A stretch of DNA of 64,000 nucleotides from the NCBI RefSeq assembly GCF_036417845.1, contig NC_090020.1, positions 32,906,425 through 32,970,424 on the forward strand. The letters run 5' to 3'. The position numbers and the translations under genes were made by a program. The stretch comes from Apteryx mantelli (Eukaryota > Chordata > Aves > Apterygiformes > Apterygidae). Below the pieces are notes generated by a model. That model saw only the letters and a list, made by a program, of their open reading frames with translations. It was not told the DNA's origin and searched no databases. This document shows, in pieces, positions 39,529 to 50,840 of this stretch (position 1 is the first letter of the stretch; each line of letters opens with the position of its first letter).

Positions 39529-39726
39529 ATGGGAAATAAATTCCTGGGCAATCATATGTCCACCAGAAGAAAAAAGTAAAAAGTTGATAAGAAGATGTGT
39601 TGTAAGGTGCTGAGTACAATTTTGCTTTATATCTGTTTTGCGTACAGCAGCCTGCAGATCTTTGACAGAGAGGACTGTACAACCGAAGAGCATCACAAGT
39701 TGATTGTAGACTCCTCGAGCTTCTAC
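39529..39726 (-). CDS. FANCC: FANCC coding exon, second from last
   Basis: This 198-base exon has 66 codons and is phase 0 at both ends. It encodes VEARGVYNQLVMLFG, then SVKDLQAAVRKTD, then HLTTHLLINFLLFSSGGHMI and AQEFISH. The HLLxNFLLxxxGGHxIA block is the clearest match to the human protein I recall and fixes the identity. The acceptor is TTTCCCTACAG and the donor GTAAGC. The product is a helical-repeat segment of the C-terminal half that packs within the FANCC-FANCE-FANCF module. An overlapping frame on the same strand is a shadow. Confidence 0.96.
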
Positions 39727-42700
39727 CTGTAGGGAAAAATTTCAAAGGACACAGGATCAGAGAAGAGTAAAGGTCATATCTGTAGTATTTTTCCTTTGGA
39801 TTTACTCACTAACAGGAAACTGAATCCTTGGCAAAAACTACCCAAACATGAAAAGAGTCTGAATTTAAGCAGCAGGGAGAACAGGGAAGGAAGGGCAGTA
39901 CACATTTCTTTTATACTGATTCACCCACACATAAGTGGACAGAATGTATTTTTTAACTTTCTTTGGTCTTGCAAACTAAGCAGGCAGGGCATCGAGCCAG
40001 GATTTGACCTTTTTTAATAATAAAAGGAAATGGAGAAAATCCCTCAGCAGAACATAGTCAGATTTTTGCATTGTGGGAAAAAGAACAGAGGCTCCTCAAG
40101 GGCTCACTTCAATATTGCTGCTACAAATCAATTAAATCCCCATGCAACCTGACCTCAGCTGATAAAATGTTCTGATAAAAATGCCGTTTTTTCCTTCTTC
40201 CTGTGTTGTTTGCAACTTATGTTTTTACCTTTTGAGTTAGCCAATACAAACTCATTTTTATTAGAGTAGAAAACAGAAGATTTTGGCAACTACACAATAG
40301 AAAAAGATCTATAAGAAACTATTACAAAAAATTCCTAACAATAATTCTGCTCACTGCATTAAAAATAAACTAAATAAACTGGTAAAATTAAAAAAAAGCA
40401 GCCAGTAATTGCAAGGACAATGGAAAAATATACCACTGCCAACACAAAGGAAAAGGACACCATGTTTATCAACCATGTTCATTAGGGCAATTTCTTTAGT
40501 CATCTACCTGACCTTGTTTTTCTCATCCCTCCTCCATTATCATTTCCATACGAAATAGTCTGGAAAAGCTGCTATTCCAGAAGTGCATTATGTTCAAAAT
40601 GACATATGAGGTAGCAAATGATACCAGAACCTAAAGTAAGGTAACTGGTTATTCCTCAAGATCCTTTATCCCCGTATGCATCCCATTCTTGGTGTGCCTC
40701 CATCCCATGTGCCAGAGATGGGAGATTTTTAGCTAGCAGGACCTGCTCCACAGACTCACGTACCCTAAGAGACTCGCTCTTAGTGCCAAAGTTATCATGA
40801 CCAACGTCCAACTTTCTCACTTCAACGTTTCAGGATCTAAATGTATGAAAGAACTCAAACAGATGAATAAAAGAGTGAGAAGCAGAATATTCAAACAGGC
40901 CTGCACATCTGAGTGAACTCTAGTATACAGCAGAAGTAGCCTTTTTCTTCTTTAAATCATTTTAGCCTTAAGTATTCCACTCTTGCTCATATCTAAGCTG
41001 CTACCTAAAACAAGTGACAGAAGCTCAAAACCTTAAGTCATGAGCGCACACCTTACCAGATGAAAATATGCTGGGTGAAGAGTGCCCCTGAGCTTGGTCT
41101 CTGCCAGAAGTTCCCATCCCGTCTTCCTGCCCCTGTTTACAGCTAAACTGGAGATCAGCAGGTCAGAAGCGGTAATCCTTGAGCAGTGAAAGGTGCAACA
41201 GGTCGGGAGGGAACCACTCCATTTGAGAGGGCTCTTAGCACAGCCTATATGCCCATAACCTCCACCGAAAGCTAACCTGCCAAAGGACATTTTCTGGACA
41301 ACTTCATCAAGCATAATGCAGAGTAAAGCAGATGGCTAACTAAAAGGCAGAAGCTTTGCATCAACTGTGGGAATTCTTTTCAAGTAGCCTGACCTGTAGA
41401 AACAACAAATCTTTTTCACTGTAAATACCTCTAAATAAAAGAATCATACTGAACTGAAATATCAGACCTCTGGGAATAGATGAGTAATTGCGTGGGCTCT
41501 CAGTGGAAAAGCTTTTCTCTCACTCATGCTTGTCATGCATTATTACTGAGAATAACAAACTGATAAATAACATAGGGGACACAGGGAGATGACCAGATTT
41601 GGGACAATGTGATTTCATTTTGGAGTGCTGAAGACAGAACAATGCTCCATATATATGGATCTCAACACCTACAGTCTTCTGGTTTCATTTGCTTGTGTTT
41701 ATTGCTTTGGTCTTGCCTTCTTCCCCAAACTGCATTTTAAAACTCTAGTTTCTTCACCCCACTGTAGCTCTAGAGTAACCTTTCCCAGCCCACATTCCAC
41801 CCCCATGCATACAAACTCTCTCCATCCTAGAGGAGTATGGGAACTTCAAGAGAGAGAGGAAAAAAAAAAGTGATTGGAATGGGAACTTGCATTTGTAGTG
41901 CCAAATGTTTGGGAGGGAGGGGAAGAAGAGAAGGAAATGAAATACTGCAAAACACTGTAATATGCGGAACATTAGATGTAAAATGAAAGCATGATGTTTT
42001 AATAGGATAGTGTATTGAACTGCATTTTTAAAGCAAGAAGTATCAGTTTTAAAATTAAGGAAAACTAGAGATACTGCAATCAGATTTTGAATCCGAGCTT
42101 TGGAGAACAGATTCCCCAGGCTAGTTCAAACTTGCATAATAGGTCTAAATTAAAGATTTTCATGCATATGCATGTATACACAGACACACACCCCTTTTCA
42201 TGCAACAGGGAGTACAGTTAGAACATTGCTGCATTCTGTTAGAAACTTAACACATGGGAACATTACATGCTTGTTACAATCTCATACATGTCAAAAATTC
42301 AGTAATGAGAGATATAAGAGAAATCAGAATAGATGGGTATGGTTGGGATTCAGTGCTGCTTCTACTGCTGCTCTTATGATTTCCTCTTGCAAGTATTTCT
42401 TTTTCAGAGGATGCCATAACACAGGAGTGCTGAATTCTTCCACATAGATTTCAAAAATACAGTCCTAGATCAGCTTAACTTCTGATTAGAAGCAGCTGAG
42501 TTATTTAAAAGAATGCCAAGCAGTCTATATAATATCCTTCAAGAAAAAAAAGAAAAAGAGATTTCTAAATGTCACCAGCAAGAAAATCCACAAGAATTAT
42601 CCTTGAACTACTTCACTGCAGCACAGTTCCCATGAGACCTTGCAAAACCAATACCTTCTTCAGGGTCTCTTATGAGGAAAGGCTGAGAGAGCTGGGCCTG

Positions 42701-43189
42701 TTTAGCCTGGAGAAGAGAGGGCTGAGAGGAGATCTTATCAACGTGTACAAGTATCTGAAGGGAGGGTGTCGAGAGGATGGAGCCAGACTCTTTTCAGTGG
42801 TGCCAAGCAACAGGACGTGAGGCAACGGGCACAAACTGAAACACAGACACTTCCATCTGAACATGAGGAAAAACTTCTTCACTGTGAGGGTGACAGAGCA
42901 CTGGAACAGGTTGCCCAGAGAGGTGGTGGAGTCTCCTTCTCTGGAGATATTCAAAACCTGCCTGGACGTGATCCTGTGCAATGTGCTCTAGGTGACCCTG
43001 CTTGAGCAGAGGGGTTGGACTAGATGATCTCCAGAGGTCCCTTCCAACCTCAACCATTCTGTGATTCTGTGTTTCTGTATACCTTTTCTTTCTTTTTTTT
43101 TTTTTTGAGCGTACAATTGGTTGTCTAGCTATGAGATATAAGCAGATTATCGTCTGCTTCCTGCTAATTACTATTGCTACACTACCCAC
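39727..43189 (-). other. FANCC: FANCC intron with CR1 insertion
   Basis: A 3.5 kb intron. Apart from the CR1 fragment at 42664-43079 I see no other structured element; the rest is AT-rich unique sequence. Confidence 0.8.
42664..43079 (+). mobile_element. CR1 LINE, 5'-truncated 3' end
   Basis: This is the classic chicken-repeat-1 3' segment. Landmarks in order are GAGGAAAGGCTGAGAGAGCT, GCCTGGAGAAGAGAGGGCTG, a CATGAGGAAAAACTTCTTCA-type block, TGGAACAGGTTGCCCAGAGA, and CTAGATGATCTCCAGAGGTC before CCTTCCAACCTCAACC. It ends in tandem octamers ATTCTGTG ATTCTGTG, the primer-like tail of avian CR1. Only about 415 bases remain, as is usual because CR1 copies are 5'-truncated on insertion. It lies antisense to FANCC, about 110 bases from the donor of the exon at 43190-43361. 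It is non-coding here; the long antisense frame that crosses it and the exon is an artefact. Confidence 0.96.
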
Positions 43190-43361
43190 CATCATTTGAG
43201 TCCTTTGCTGATTTTCATTCTGAGGACTGTAGTAAAATGTCAGCAGCCACAGCAAAGCATCTGGTTCTACAGAGGCCTTCAGTAATTGTTCTGCTGCAAT
43301 ATCCAGCCATTCTCCAAAACGAGCAATCAAAAACCAGATTTCAAAAAGGTCAACAAAAGAT
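43190..43361 (-). CDS. FANCC: FANCC coding exon, third from last
   Basis: This 172-base exon completes a split codon (AG from the previous exon plus A) and ends in phase 0. It encodes SFVDLFEIWFLIARFGEW, then LDIAAEQLLKASVEPDALLW, then LLTFYYSPQNENQQRTQMM. The GxWxxxxAEQLL...ALLWLLxFYY signature is diagnostic of FANCC. The acceptor is TTTTTTTTTCCAG. The donor is the weaker GTGGGT, chosen because it keeps frame with the next exon (QMM|VEARG) and matches the human junction I recall. The longer open frame running into the intron and the neighbouring CR1 is not coding past 43190. Confidence 0.95.
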
Positions 43362-46300
43362 CTGGAAAAAAAAATAAAGACACTTAAGTAACTTCTTGTT
43401 ATTAAAAATTTTAAAAATTATTTAAAAGTTATTAAGAATTTTAAATGTCTTAAGTTAATTACAAAGGGTGCTGGCATTAAATATGATTGTTAAACTCTTC
43501 TCCAGCAGATACTGCCTTACGTGTTAAGCAGGTACTCATGCACTGTATTATTTGCAGTAAGGACCAAAGAAAACATACACCAATGCTACTAAAAAGTTAA
43601 CTTTGTTGAACAAAGTATCTATACCACTGGCTTCCAATAAATAACAGTGACAAAATATTTTGTATTAAAATATACATCTTAAAATTAAATTTTACAATTT
43701 ATACTCTCCAGTTTAAGGATTTTTAAAACTTTAAATCCTATCTTAAAAACTATTCTAACATACTACTAGCTTATATCGCTTTGAAGTTTCTTTTCTGTTT
43801 AAGAGCATATGTTTTTGGTAATTCAGGAGGAAGTACCTTTAAGCGGACTAAATGTAAGTTTTAAGGATATTCATCTCCTGACTTTTAAAATTCTCATCCT
43901 CTTTAATGAAAATTTGGAAGATATTTACAGCGTCAGTTATTGCAGGAGGGAAAAGAAAGGTCAGGAAGGACCACAGCTCATCTCTATAATCCCTTGTATG
44001 TACTCATCTGAAATTAAGATAGATCATCTTCACCATAGCTGATTCCACTAAAGACTTAAGAGAAATAATGAGGAGATCCAAAGTAATGATAGGCCTTCCA
44101 GGAGCAAAAAGTGAAACATATTGCTTCTGGAAGGAAGGAAGGAAGCAAGGAGACTAAGAACCAAGAATGACTAGTCCTAATAAGTTGTTAGGTTGAAGAA
44201 CTGGAGATTTTTCTTCTGTGCTGTTCCTGGGGATTCTAAGAGCTGCTGTGCCACCCTGCCCAGGGAACTCAGAGATTTTGGAAATTTCAGGAGTTGATAA
44301 AGTTGCCTCACACCAGCACCTCATCTGGACAATGTGACAATTTGACAGTTGGAATAAACTGCTTTATCTTTTAGACTTTCTGAAGACGGGGGAGGGCCTG
44401 CTTTTACAGCTGAAGGTATGATGAGTGCAGATAGTATTCTATGCCTAGGAGTATACTGTTCAGACATGTCTTCTACAGGTGCCCCAAAATTACTGATATT
44501 ATAAATCATAATGTCTATATGCCAAACTATCCTGAGGTCTCAAAATCTTATTCCTAGGACACAAGTCCACCACATTAATATTTCTGGATAAGTGTGGTCA
44601 CTAACAGTGTGGTCACCGACATCAGACATAAGAGTTTGGCATAGGATGGGCTGGAAAATACAGTACTGATGTGACTGCTATAGAAGTCACTGTTATTGAC
44701 ATCACAGCTTTAGCATGGGTAGCAGCATATTTCTGATTCCAGGGAACAACAGGAGATGTGTGGCGAAATGCGAAACTAAAACTGCTTAGATAAAGGAACA
44801 GGTTCAACACTGACAGAGTCTTTGAAGACACTAGAATCTGGAAAAGCAACATTAAAAAACCTTTGAAAACCATACAAATGTGATAGTAATCTAGGACAAT
44901 AGCCTTCCCCTCAGCAAAATAATCTACTTACTTATTTGACCATAATTCAATGTCATGACAACTTAAGCGGACAGGCAAGGTCTGAAAACCAGAGATTTAC
45001 AATCACACAAGAAATTTAATTAAAAGCTAATTACTAAGAATTGATAGCTTTACTAAGGGTAAGATAGACAGTATTTACAACTGGAAGTGTTGATAGCTCA
45101 ACATATCCTTAAATTTGTAGTAAATACATAATATAAGGGTAAATACATATCCTTAAACTTGAAGCATTAAAATGACTTTAACATGTACTCAGCAGAATAG
45201 AATCTTATTCTTGCCTGGAGAGTCAAGGCACCACTGCACTTACAACTCACTGTAACTGCCGTACCATCCTGAACCAGTGCCTGGTTTGGAGTCACATCCT
45301 GTCCACCACTGTCCCCATCACAGTCTCTGCTCACTCTGTAGTGGCAACTATGTCAGCTACTCTGCCACTATTACCAGAAGTGGTCCTTCAGTTTTTCTGG
45401 GATTTTTTTTTCCTTTGTAAACTTACCTCAGTTGATTTCTATTTTATAATGCCATGTAACATTTACTGTTTATTGACATGACTACACATAATAATAAAAA
45501 ATGGTAGAGAGGCAATGCATGTATTAGCAATGCACAGAGAGCACCCTGCTGTAAGACTTAATATTTAGTATAAAATAAGAGCACCAAAAAAAAAGCTGTA
45601 TAAACAAAAAGCACTCATTATAAGAGACAAGAGGATATGTTGTACTGGAGTAATTTTTTGCTCCTCTGTTAATCTTATTAAGTAGAAAGGATACAGAATC
45701 AGGAATAAATCAATAGAAGACAAATGAAATACAGCTCCTCATGGATATTAGTTTTTTAAAAACTTAAGCCAGATCCATTTTCTTTGTAACAGAGAGGGAT
45801 TTGAGAGGAAACATAATTGCTTCATGAATTGTAAAGGAAATAAGAGGATATTCTGACAAGTAGAGTACTATTTAAACTGGTGTACTGTCAAGGCCAAAGA
45901 GGGAAAAAGGCAATATAAGCCAAGAAAGGGCTAAGCAACAAAAGGAGAACAGACATGCTTGTATTATTGTAACACATTATGATGGATGATATTTGTTTTA
46001 TTTGTTTGTTCCATGTTTGAGTTATGGTTCTTTAAGAAGCCAGGGTCGGCTACTGGTCATGCTTCAAGGGAGAAAGCATTTGACAGACTTCAGAACAGAA
46101 CAAGTGAGACACAGCACCGAACTGCAGCTCAAACAGTGAGAAGCAAGTAGCAGACAGTCAGGCCTCAGAGGGAACTGCAAAAACTTTTTTTTAATCACTC
46201 AAGAAAACCCCTCCGTGAGTTAACTGAAACCAAGTGTGGACACAAGGACTCTCCTTCCAGGATGTCATGAAAAAGATGACAGTTGGGAGTCTTGTTTCAT

Positions 46301-47522
46301 AAATCCATCTGACCTGGCCACTCTATGTTTCTATTTAAACTGTTTCAGTTTTTAATTCAAAATGAAATTGACTTTTTTTTTTTCTTTCCTTTTTTTGAGT
46401 CTAAAGGCTGTTCAATATTCTTTGGAGAGCTCATTCCTGGAGCACATCTAAGCAGATTCCTATCAAAGCTCTAGTCAACTTAGGGTCTCATCATACACCT
46501 GGTAAGAAAGAATTACAGGACAGCAAGAGACAGAGATGGATCTTTTTTCATTCTTTTCATATACTCCTACAACATCTGTCACCGCAGCAGAATTCATGCA
46601 GACAGACACTATCATTCATTATAGCAATGATTTAGACAAAAAAAGCTAAGGACAAAAAGGTCAGAAACATGGGGTGTCGCCTCAAAGTGCAATATAACAA
46701 ACTATGAAATAGCCAAACAATTGTATCTCGATGAAAAATCAAGAGATTTGACATTTGGATGTTTTCACAAACCTGCAGAAAGCCAAACCCATCTCCTTTA
46801 TAAACAGTCCTGCTCCCCACAGGCTTTTTCCAATACTAGCTGCTTTTCTGGTGGGGAGAGTTCTCTTGTTACGCCAAAGAAATGGAGAAATGCCAGATCA
46901 AGTTCCCCACCAGCATCCTCAAAGGTAACTTGTCTTTCTCCAGCTCACAGTTTGGGCTCAGTTTTTCCCACATGATAAACCTCCCTGTATGTCCTCTCAC
47001 AGTGCTTCTTCAGGACTCTGCTTCTGCTGCTTTAGTGAGGAGGAAGAGGACTCTTCATAAGTTTACACAGTAGCTCTGTGTCCTGAAGACAAGGAATGAG
47101 CAAGGGCAACGCCCAGGACAAGTTCCCGCTGTCTTGTTCACATTGGACCCTCTCTGGACATGGCAATGATTTTGAAATATTCAGGCTAAACAGGATTAGA
47201 AATTGAATCCAGAAAATTTTCAGAAGAAAAATGAGAAAGCAGGCAAGTAAGCATTTCTTTGATACAATTCAGCTGTTTGCTGAAGTCAAAGGAACTACAA
47301 AACTGTGTTCTCTGAGAGGCTTATTCATCAGGTCTACATGTGCTACGAAGTTCAGTTTTATAGGTAATCTAAGTCCTAATCTTTAAAAGAAGGCTGAATT
47401 TAGACAATAATAAGAAAATTACACTTGAAGAAATGTGTCCAGTAAAGACTGCAAAGTATGTGATTTTCCACAAAGTAACAGATGCAAAGCACAAAAAAAT
47501 GAGAGAATATAATATTGCTTAC
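43362..47522 (-). other. FANCC: FANCC intron, 4.2 kb
   Basis: AT-rich intron between the donor GTAAGC (47517-47522) and the T-rich acceptor beside 43361. A small GGAA repeat lies at 44129-44145. I recognise no exon or transposon. Confidence 0.8.
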
Positions 47523-47595
47523 CTAATGCTTTCATCTTCTACTAATGTTTTGAGCATTTCTGAAATGTGTTTCAGGTGTTGAGAGCAATGTGTAG
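47523..47595 (-). CDS. FANCC: FANCC coding exon, fourth from last
   Basis: This short 73-base exon takes one base from the preceding exon (G|CT) and leaves two (AG). It encodes ATHCSQHLKHISEMLKTLVEDESI. The LKHISEMLK core matches LKHISELL of human FANCC. It appears shorter than its human counterpart on the N-terminal side as I recall that sequence. The acceptor is CTAATTGCCAG and the donor GTAAGC. A Tigger-type transposon begins only about 125 bases upstream of the acceptor. No open frame long enough flags this exon; it was found by its splice sites, phase and peptide. Confidence 0.92.
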
Positions 47596-47719
47596 CTGGC
47601 AATTAGGGAGGAAGGGAGAATAAAAATCTCAAGAAAAGTGATTTTTCATTTTTTCAAGTGCAAAGGTTCAGCTAGAACAGAACTAAAACAACAAAATTAA
47701 CCATATTAAACTAGCATTT

Positions 47720-50084
47720 ACTGCAATAAAGCGAGTATCGCAATAAAGCGAGTCACATGAATTTTTTGGTTTCCCAGTGCATATAAAAGTTATGTTTACA
47801 CTATACTGTAGTCTATTAAATGTGCAATAGCATTATGTCTAAAAAAACCAAGGTACATACCTTAATTAAATAATACTTTATTGCTAAAAAATGCTAACCA
47901 TCATCTGAGCCTTCAGCGAGCTGTAATCTTTTTGCTGATGGAGGGTCTTGCCTTGATGTTGATGGCTGCTGACTGATCAGGGTGGTGGTTGCTGAAGGCT
48001 GGGCTGGCTGCAGCAAGTTCTTAAAATAAGACAGCAATGAAGCTTGCCGCATCACTTGACTCTTCCTTTCATGAAGGATTTCTCTGTAGCATGCGATGCT
48101 GTTTGATAGCATTTTACCCACAACAGAACTTCTTTCCAAAGCGGAGTCAATCCACTCAAACCCTGCCACTGCTTCATCAACTAAGTTTATGTAATATTCT
48201 AAATCTTTTCTTGTCATTTCAACAATGTTCACAGCATCTTCACCAGGAGTAGCTTCCATCTCAAGAAAACACTTTCTTTGCTCATGCACAAGAAGTGACT
48301 CCTCACCCATTCAAGTCTTAGCATGAGATTGCAGCAATTAAGTCACATCTTCAGGCTCCACTTCTAATTCTAGTTCTCTTGCTATTTCCACCACATCTGC
48401 AGTTACTTCCTCCACTGAAGTCTTGAACCCCTCCAAGTCATCCATGAGGGTTGGAATCAACTTCTTCCAAACTACTGTTAATGTTGGTATTTTGACCTCC
48501 TCCCCTGAGTCACGAATGCTCTTAATGGCTTCTAGAATGGTGAATCCTGTCCAGAAGGTTTTCAATTTCCTTTGCCCAGATCCATCAGAGGAATCACTAT
48601 CTATGGCAGCTATAGCCTTACAAAATGTATTTCTTAAATAATAAGACTTGAAAGTCAAAATTACTCCTTGATCCATGGGCTGCAGAATGGATGTTGTGTT
48701 AGCAGGCATAAAAACAATATTAATCTCGTTGTACATCTCCATCAAAGCTCTTGGGTGACCAGGTGCATTGTCAATGAGCAGTAATATTTTGAAAGGAATT
48801 TTTTTTTCTGAGCAGCAGGTCTCAACAGTGGACTTAAAATATTCAGTAAACCATGCTGTAAACAGATTTGCTGTCATCCAGTCTTTGTTGTTCCATTTAT
48901 AGAGCACAGGCAGAGCAGATTTAGCATAATTCTTAGGGTCCCTAGGATTTTCGGATGGTAAATAAGCATTGGCTTCAACTTAAAGTCATCAGCTGCATTA
49001 GCCCCTAACAAGAGGGTCAGCCTGACCTTTGAAGCCAGGCATTGACTTTTCCCCTCCAGCTATGAAAGTCCTAGATGGCACCTTCTTCCAACAGAAGGCT
49101 GTTTTGTCTACATTGAAAATCTGTTGTTTGGCATAGCCAGCTTCATCCATTATTTTAGCTAGATCTTCTGGATAATTTGCTGCAGCTTCTGCATCAGCAC
49201 TTGCTGCTTCACCTGGCACTTTTATGTTATGGAGATGGCTTCTTTCCTTAAACCTCATGAACCAACCTCTGCCAGCTCCAAACTTTTCTTCTGCAGCTTC
49301 CTCACCTCTCTCAGCCTTCATAGAACTGAAGAGGGTTTGGGCCTTGCTCTGGATTAGGCTTTGGCTTAAGGGAATGTTGTGGCTGGTTTGATCTTCTCTC
49401 CAGACCACTACAACTTTCTCCATATCAGCAGTAAGGCTGTTTCACTTTCTTACCATTTGTGTGTTCACTGGAGAAGCACTTTGAATTTCCTTCAGGAACT
49501 TCTCCTTTGCATTCACAACTTGGCTGTTTGGCGCAAGAGCCCGAGCTTTCGGCCTGTCTCGGTTTTTGACACGCCTTCCTCACTACGCTTCATCATTTCT
49601 AGCTTTTGATTTAAGTGAGAGATGTGCGACTCTTCCTTTCACTGGAACACTTAGAGGCCATTGTAGGGTTATTAATTGCCCTAATTTCCATATTGTTGTG
49701 TCTCAGGGAACAGGGAGGCCCAAGGAGAGGGAGAGAGATGGGGGAATGGCCGGTTGGTGGAGCAGTCAGAACACACACACATTTATTGATTAAGTTCACC
49801 ATCTTGTATGGGCACAGTTTGTGGCACCCCAAAACAACTCCAATAGTAACATCAAAGATCACTGATCACAGATCACCATAACAGATATAATAATAATGAA
49901 AAAGTTTGAAATATTGTGAAAATTACCAAAATGTGACACAGAGACAGGAACTGAGCCCATGCTGTTGGAAAAATGGTGCCGATAGACTTGCTCAATGCAG
50001 GATTGCCACAAACCTTCAATTTGTAAAAAACGCAATATCTGCAAAGCGCAATAAAGTGACGCACAATAAAACAAGGTGTGCCTG
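47720..50084 (-). mobile_element. Tigger1-type DNA transposon (pogo / TcMar-Tigger), nearly full length
   Basis: Read on the - strand, the element starts CAGGCACACCTTGTTTTATT (50084 downward), a Tigger1 terminal inverted repeat, flanked by a TA target dinucleotide at 50085-50086. It continues through the characteristic 5' region (TATCTGTTATGGTGATCTGT at about 49880), the transposase gene and the 3' region with two CAATAAAGCGAGT-type motifs (47724-47755). The outermost part of the 3' inverted repeat, roughly 40-45 bases, is missing. Its 2365 bases compare with about 2.4 kb for intact mammalian Tigger1. Most differences from the family sequence I recall are CpG to TpG/CpA changes. Tigger1 is known to me from mammals; finding it inside a bird FANCC intron is unexpected. 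It is oriented like FANCC. Confidence 0.93.
47894..49661 (-). pseudogene. Inactivated Tigger1 pogo-family transposase
   Basis: The former gene runs from MASKCSSERKSR at 49661 to [13 protein letters not shown] and a stop at 47894, about the expected full length. The N-terminal half should hold the CENP-B/pogo helix-turn-helix DNA-binding domains. The DDE/D nuclease follows, with remnants NVDKTAF (first aspartate kept), [13 protein letters not shown] (second) and LQPMDQGVI (third). It is broken several times: a frameshift just after the start near 49611, an in-frame stop near 49440, a small deletion and frameshift that ends the frame at about 48998, and another stop near 48310-48335. The surviving pieces are separate frames of 141, 189 and 138 codons. 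It cannot make a functional enzyme. Confidence 0.9.
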
Positions 50085-50764
50085 TATTACTGTGTTTTCT
50101 TAGAACAATTCAGTGACAATGCCAAGAAGGGAGGTACTTCTAGGTATATTCTTCAAATTAGGCTGATGTACCCTTGTATGAGTTCTACCTCAGTATTAGC
50201 ACATAACCAGTAGAAAAACATTCTCAGAGGTTCTTATACCGAGCAGAAATTGTTGCTCATGAAGAATTGTACTATTTAAGAAGTGGTTTCTTCACCTAAA
50301 AAAATTAATTTTGCAATCCAAAAGCCCAGATGAATTCAAGCTTACAGAGATAAACAGCAAGGCAATACACTAATTCTTATAATACACCTATCAGAATTTT
50401 CATAATGACAATTACTGGTATTGCAAGATAAGAATATTTAGTATCTTTACAAATCTCAGTAACTTGTCTTATTTCCTAGCATCACTGCTTTTACACTAAA
50501 AATAATGCATTCCTCTCTTGTTATCCAGCTTGGTTTTAGTTTTCTTTAAAGTTATATCTGTATTATTCTTACATAATAATTAGGTGTGCCTACAAAAGAT
50601 ACATTGAAAGAATGTTATAAAAATTGCAAAGTTAAAACACCCAATTTAAGGAAATGCCAAAATTTAAGTAGCAGGCAAAATTTTGTCTTAGGCCCTTTTA
50701 AAGTTATTTTAAGACATACAGACAATGCAGGTTTATGTTGTAAACATTTCATGAAGAAACTTAC

Positions 50765-50840
50765 CGAAAGGTTGTCTGAGTAAAGCTTTTACAAGAGGCT
50801 GGTGATGGTGAGAGAAGTAGGCTTTCAGTGGAAACTTATG
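50765..50840 (-). CDS. FANCC: FANCC coding exon, fifth from last
   Basis: This 76-base exon enters in phase 0 and leaves one base (G). It encodes HKFPLKAYFSHHHQPLVKAL then LRQPF. It corresponds to the human segment around [20 protein letters not shown], with LK-YF the clearest shared core. The acceptor is TATTTTAG and the donor GTAAGT. The Tigger element lies in the next intron (transcript order). The identity rests on position, phase and moderate similarity, and both neighbouring exons are unambiguous. Confidence 0.9.

Larger units (their letters stand above)
47596..50764 (-). other. FANCC: FANCC intron mostly made of a Tigger1 element
   Basis: About 2.37 kb of this 3.17 kb intron is the transposon at 47720-50084. 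Without it the intron would be roughly 0.8 kb. The host-derived flanks are AT-rich and unremarkable. Confidence 0.85.

Noticed and set aside
42794-43330. 178-codon open frame on the - strand
   Set aside because: Only its first part overlaps the real FANCC exon (43190-43361). The rest is intron and antisense CR1.
48037-48252. + strand open frame
   Set aside because: Antisense shadow of the Tigger transposase pseudogene.
49611-49881. Overlapping open frames on both strands
   Set aside because: These fall in the Tigger 5' region. Only the last 17 or so codons of the - strand frame are transposase start, broken by a frameshift.
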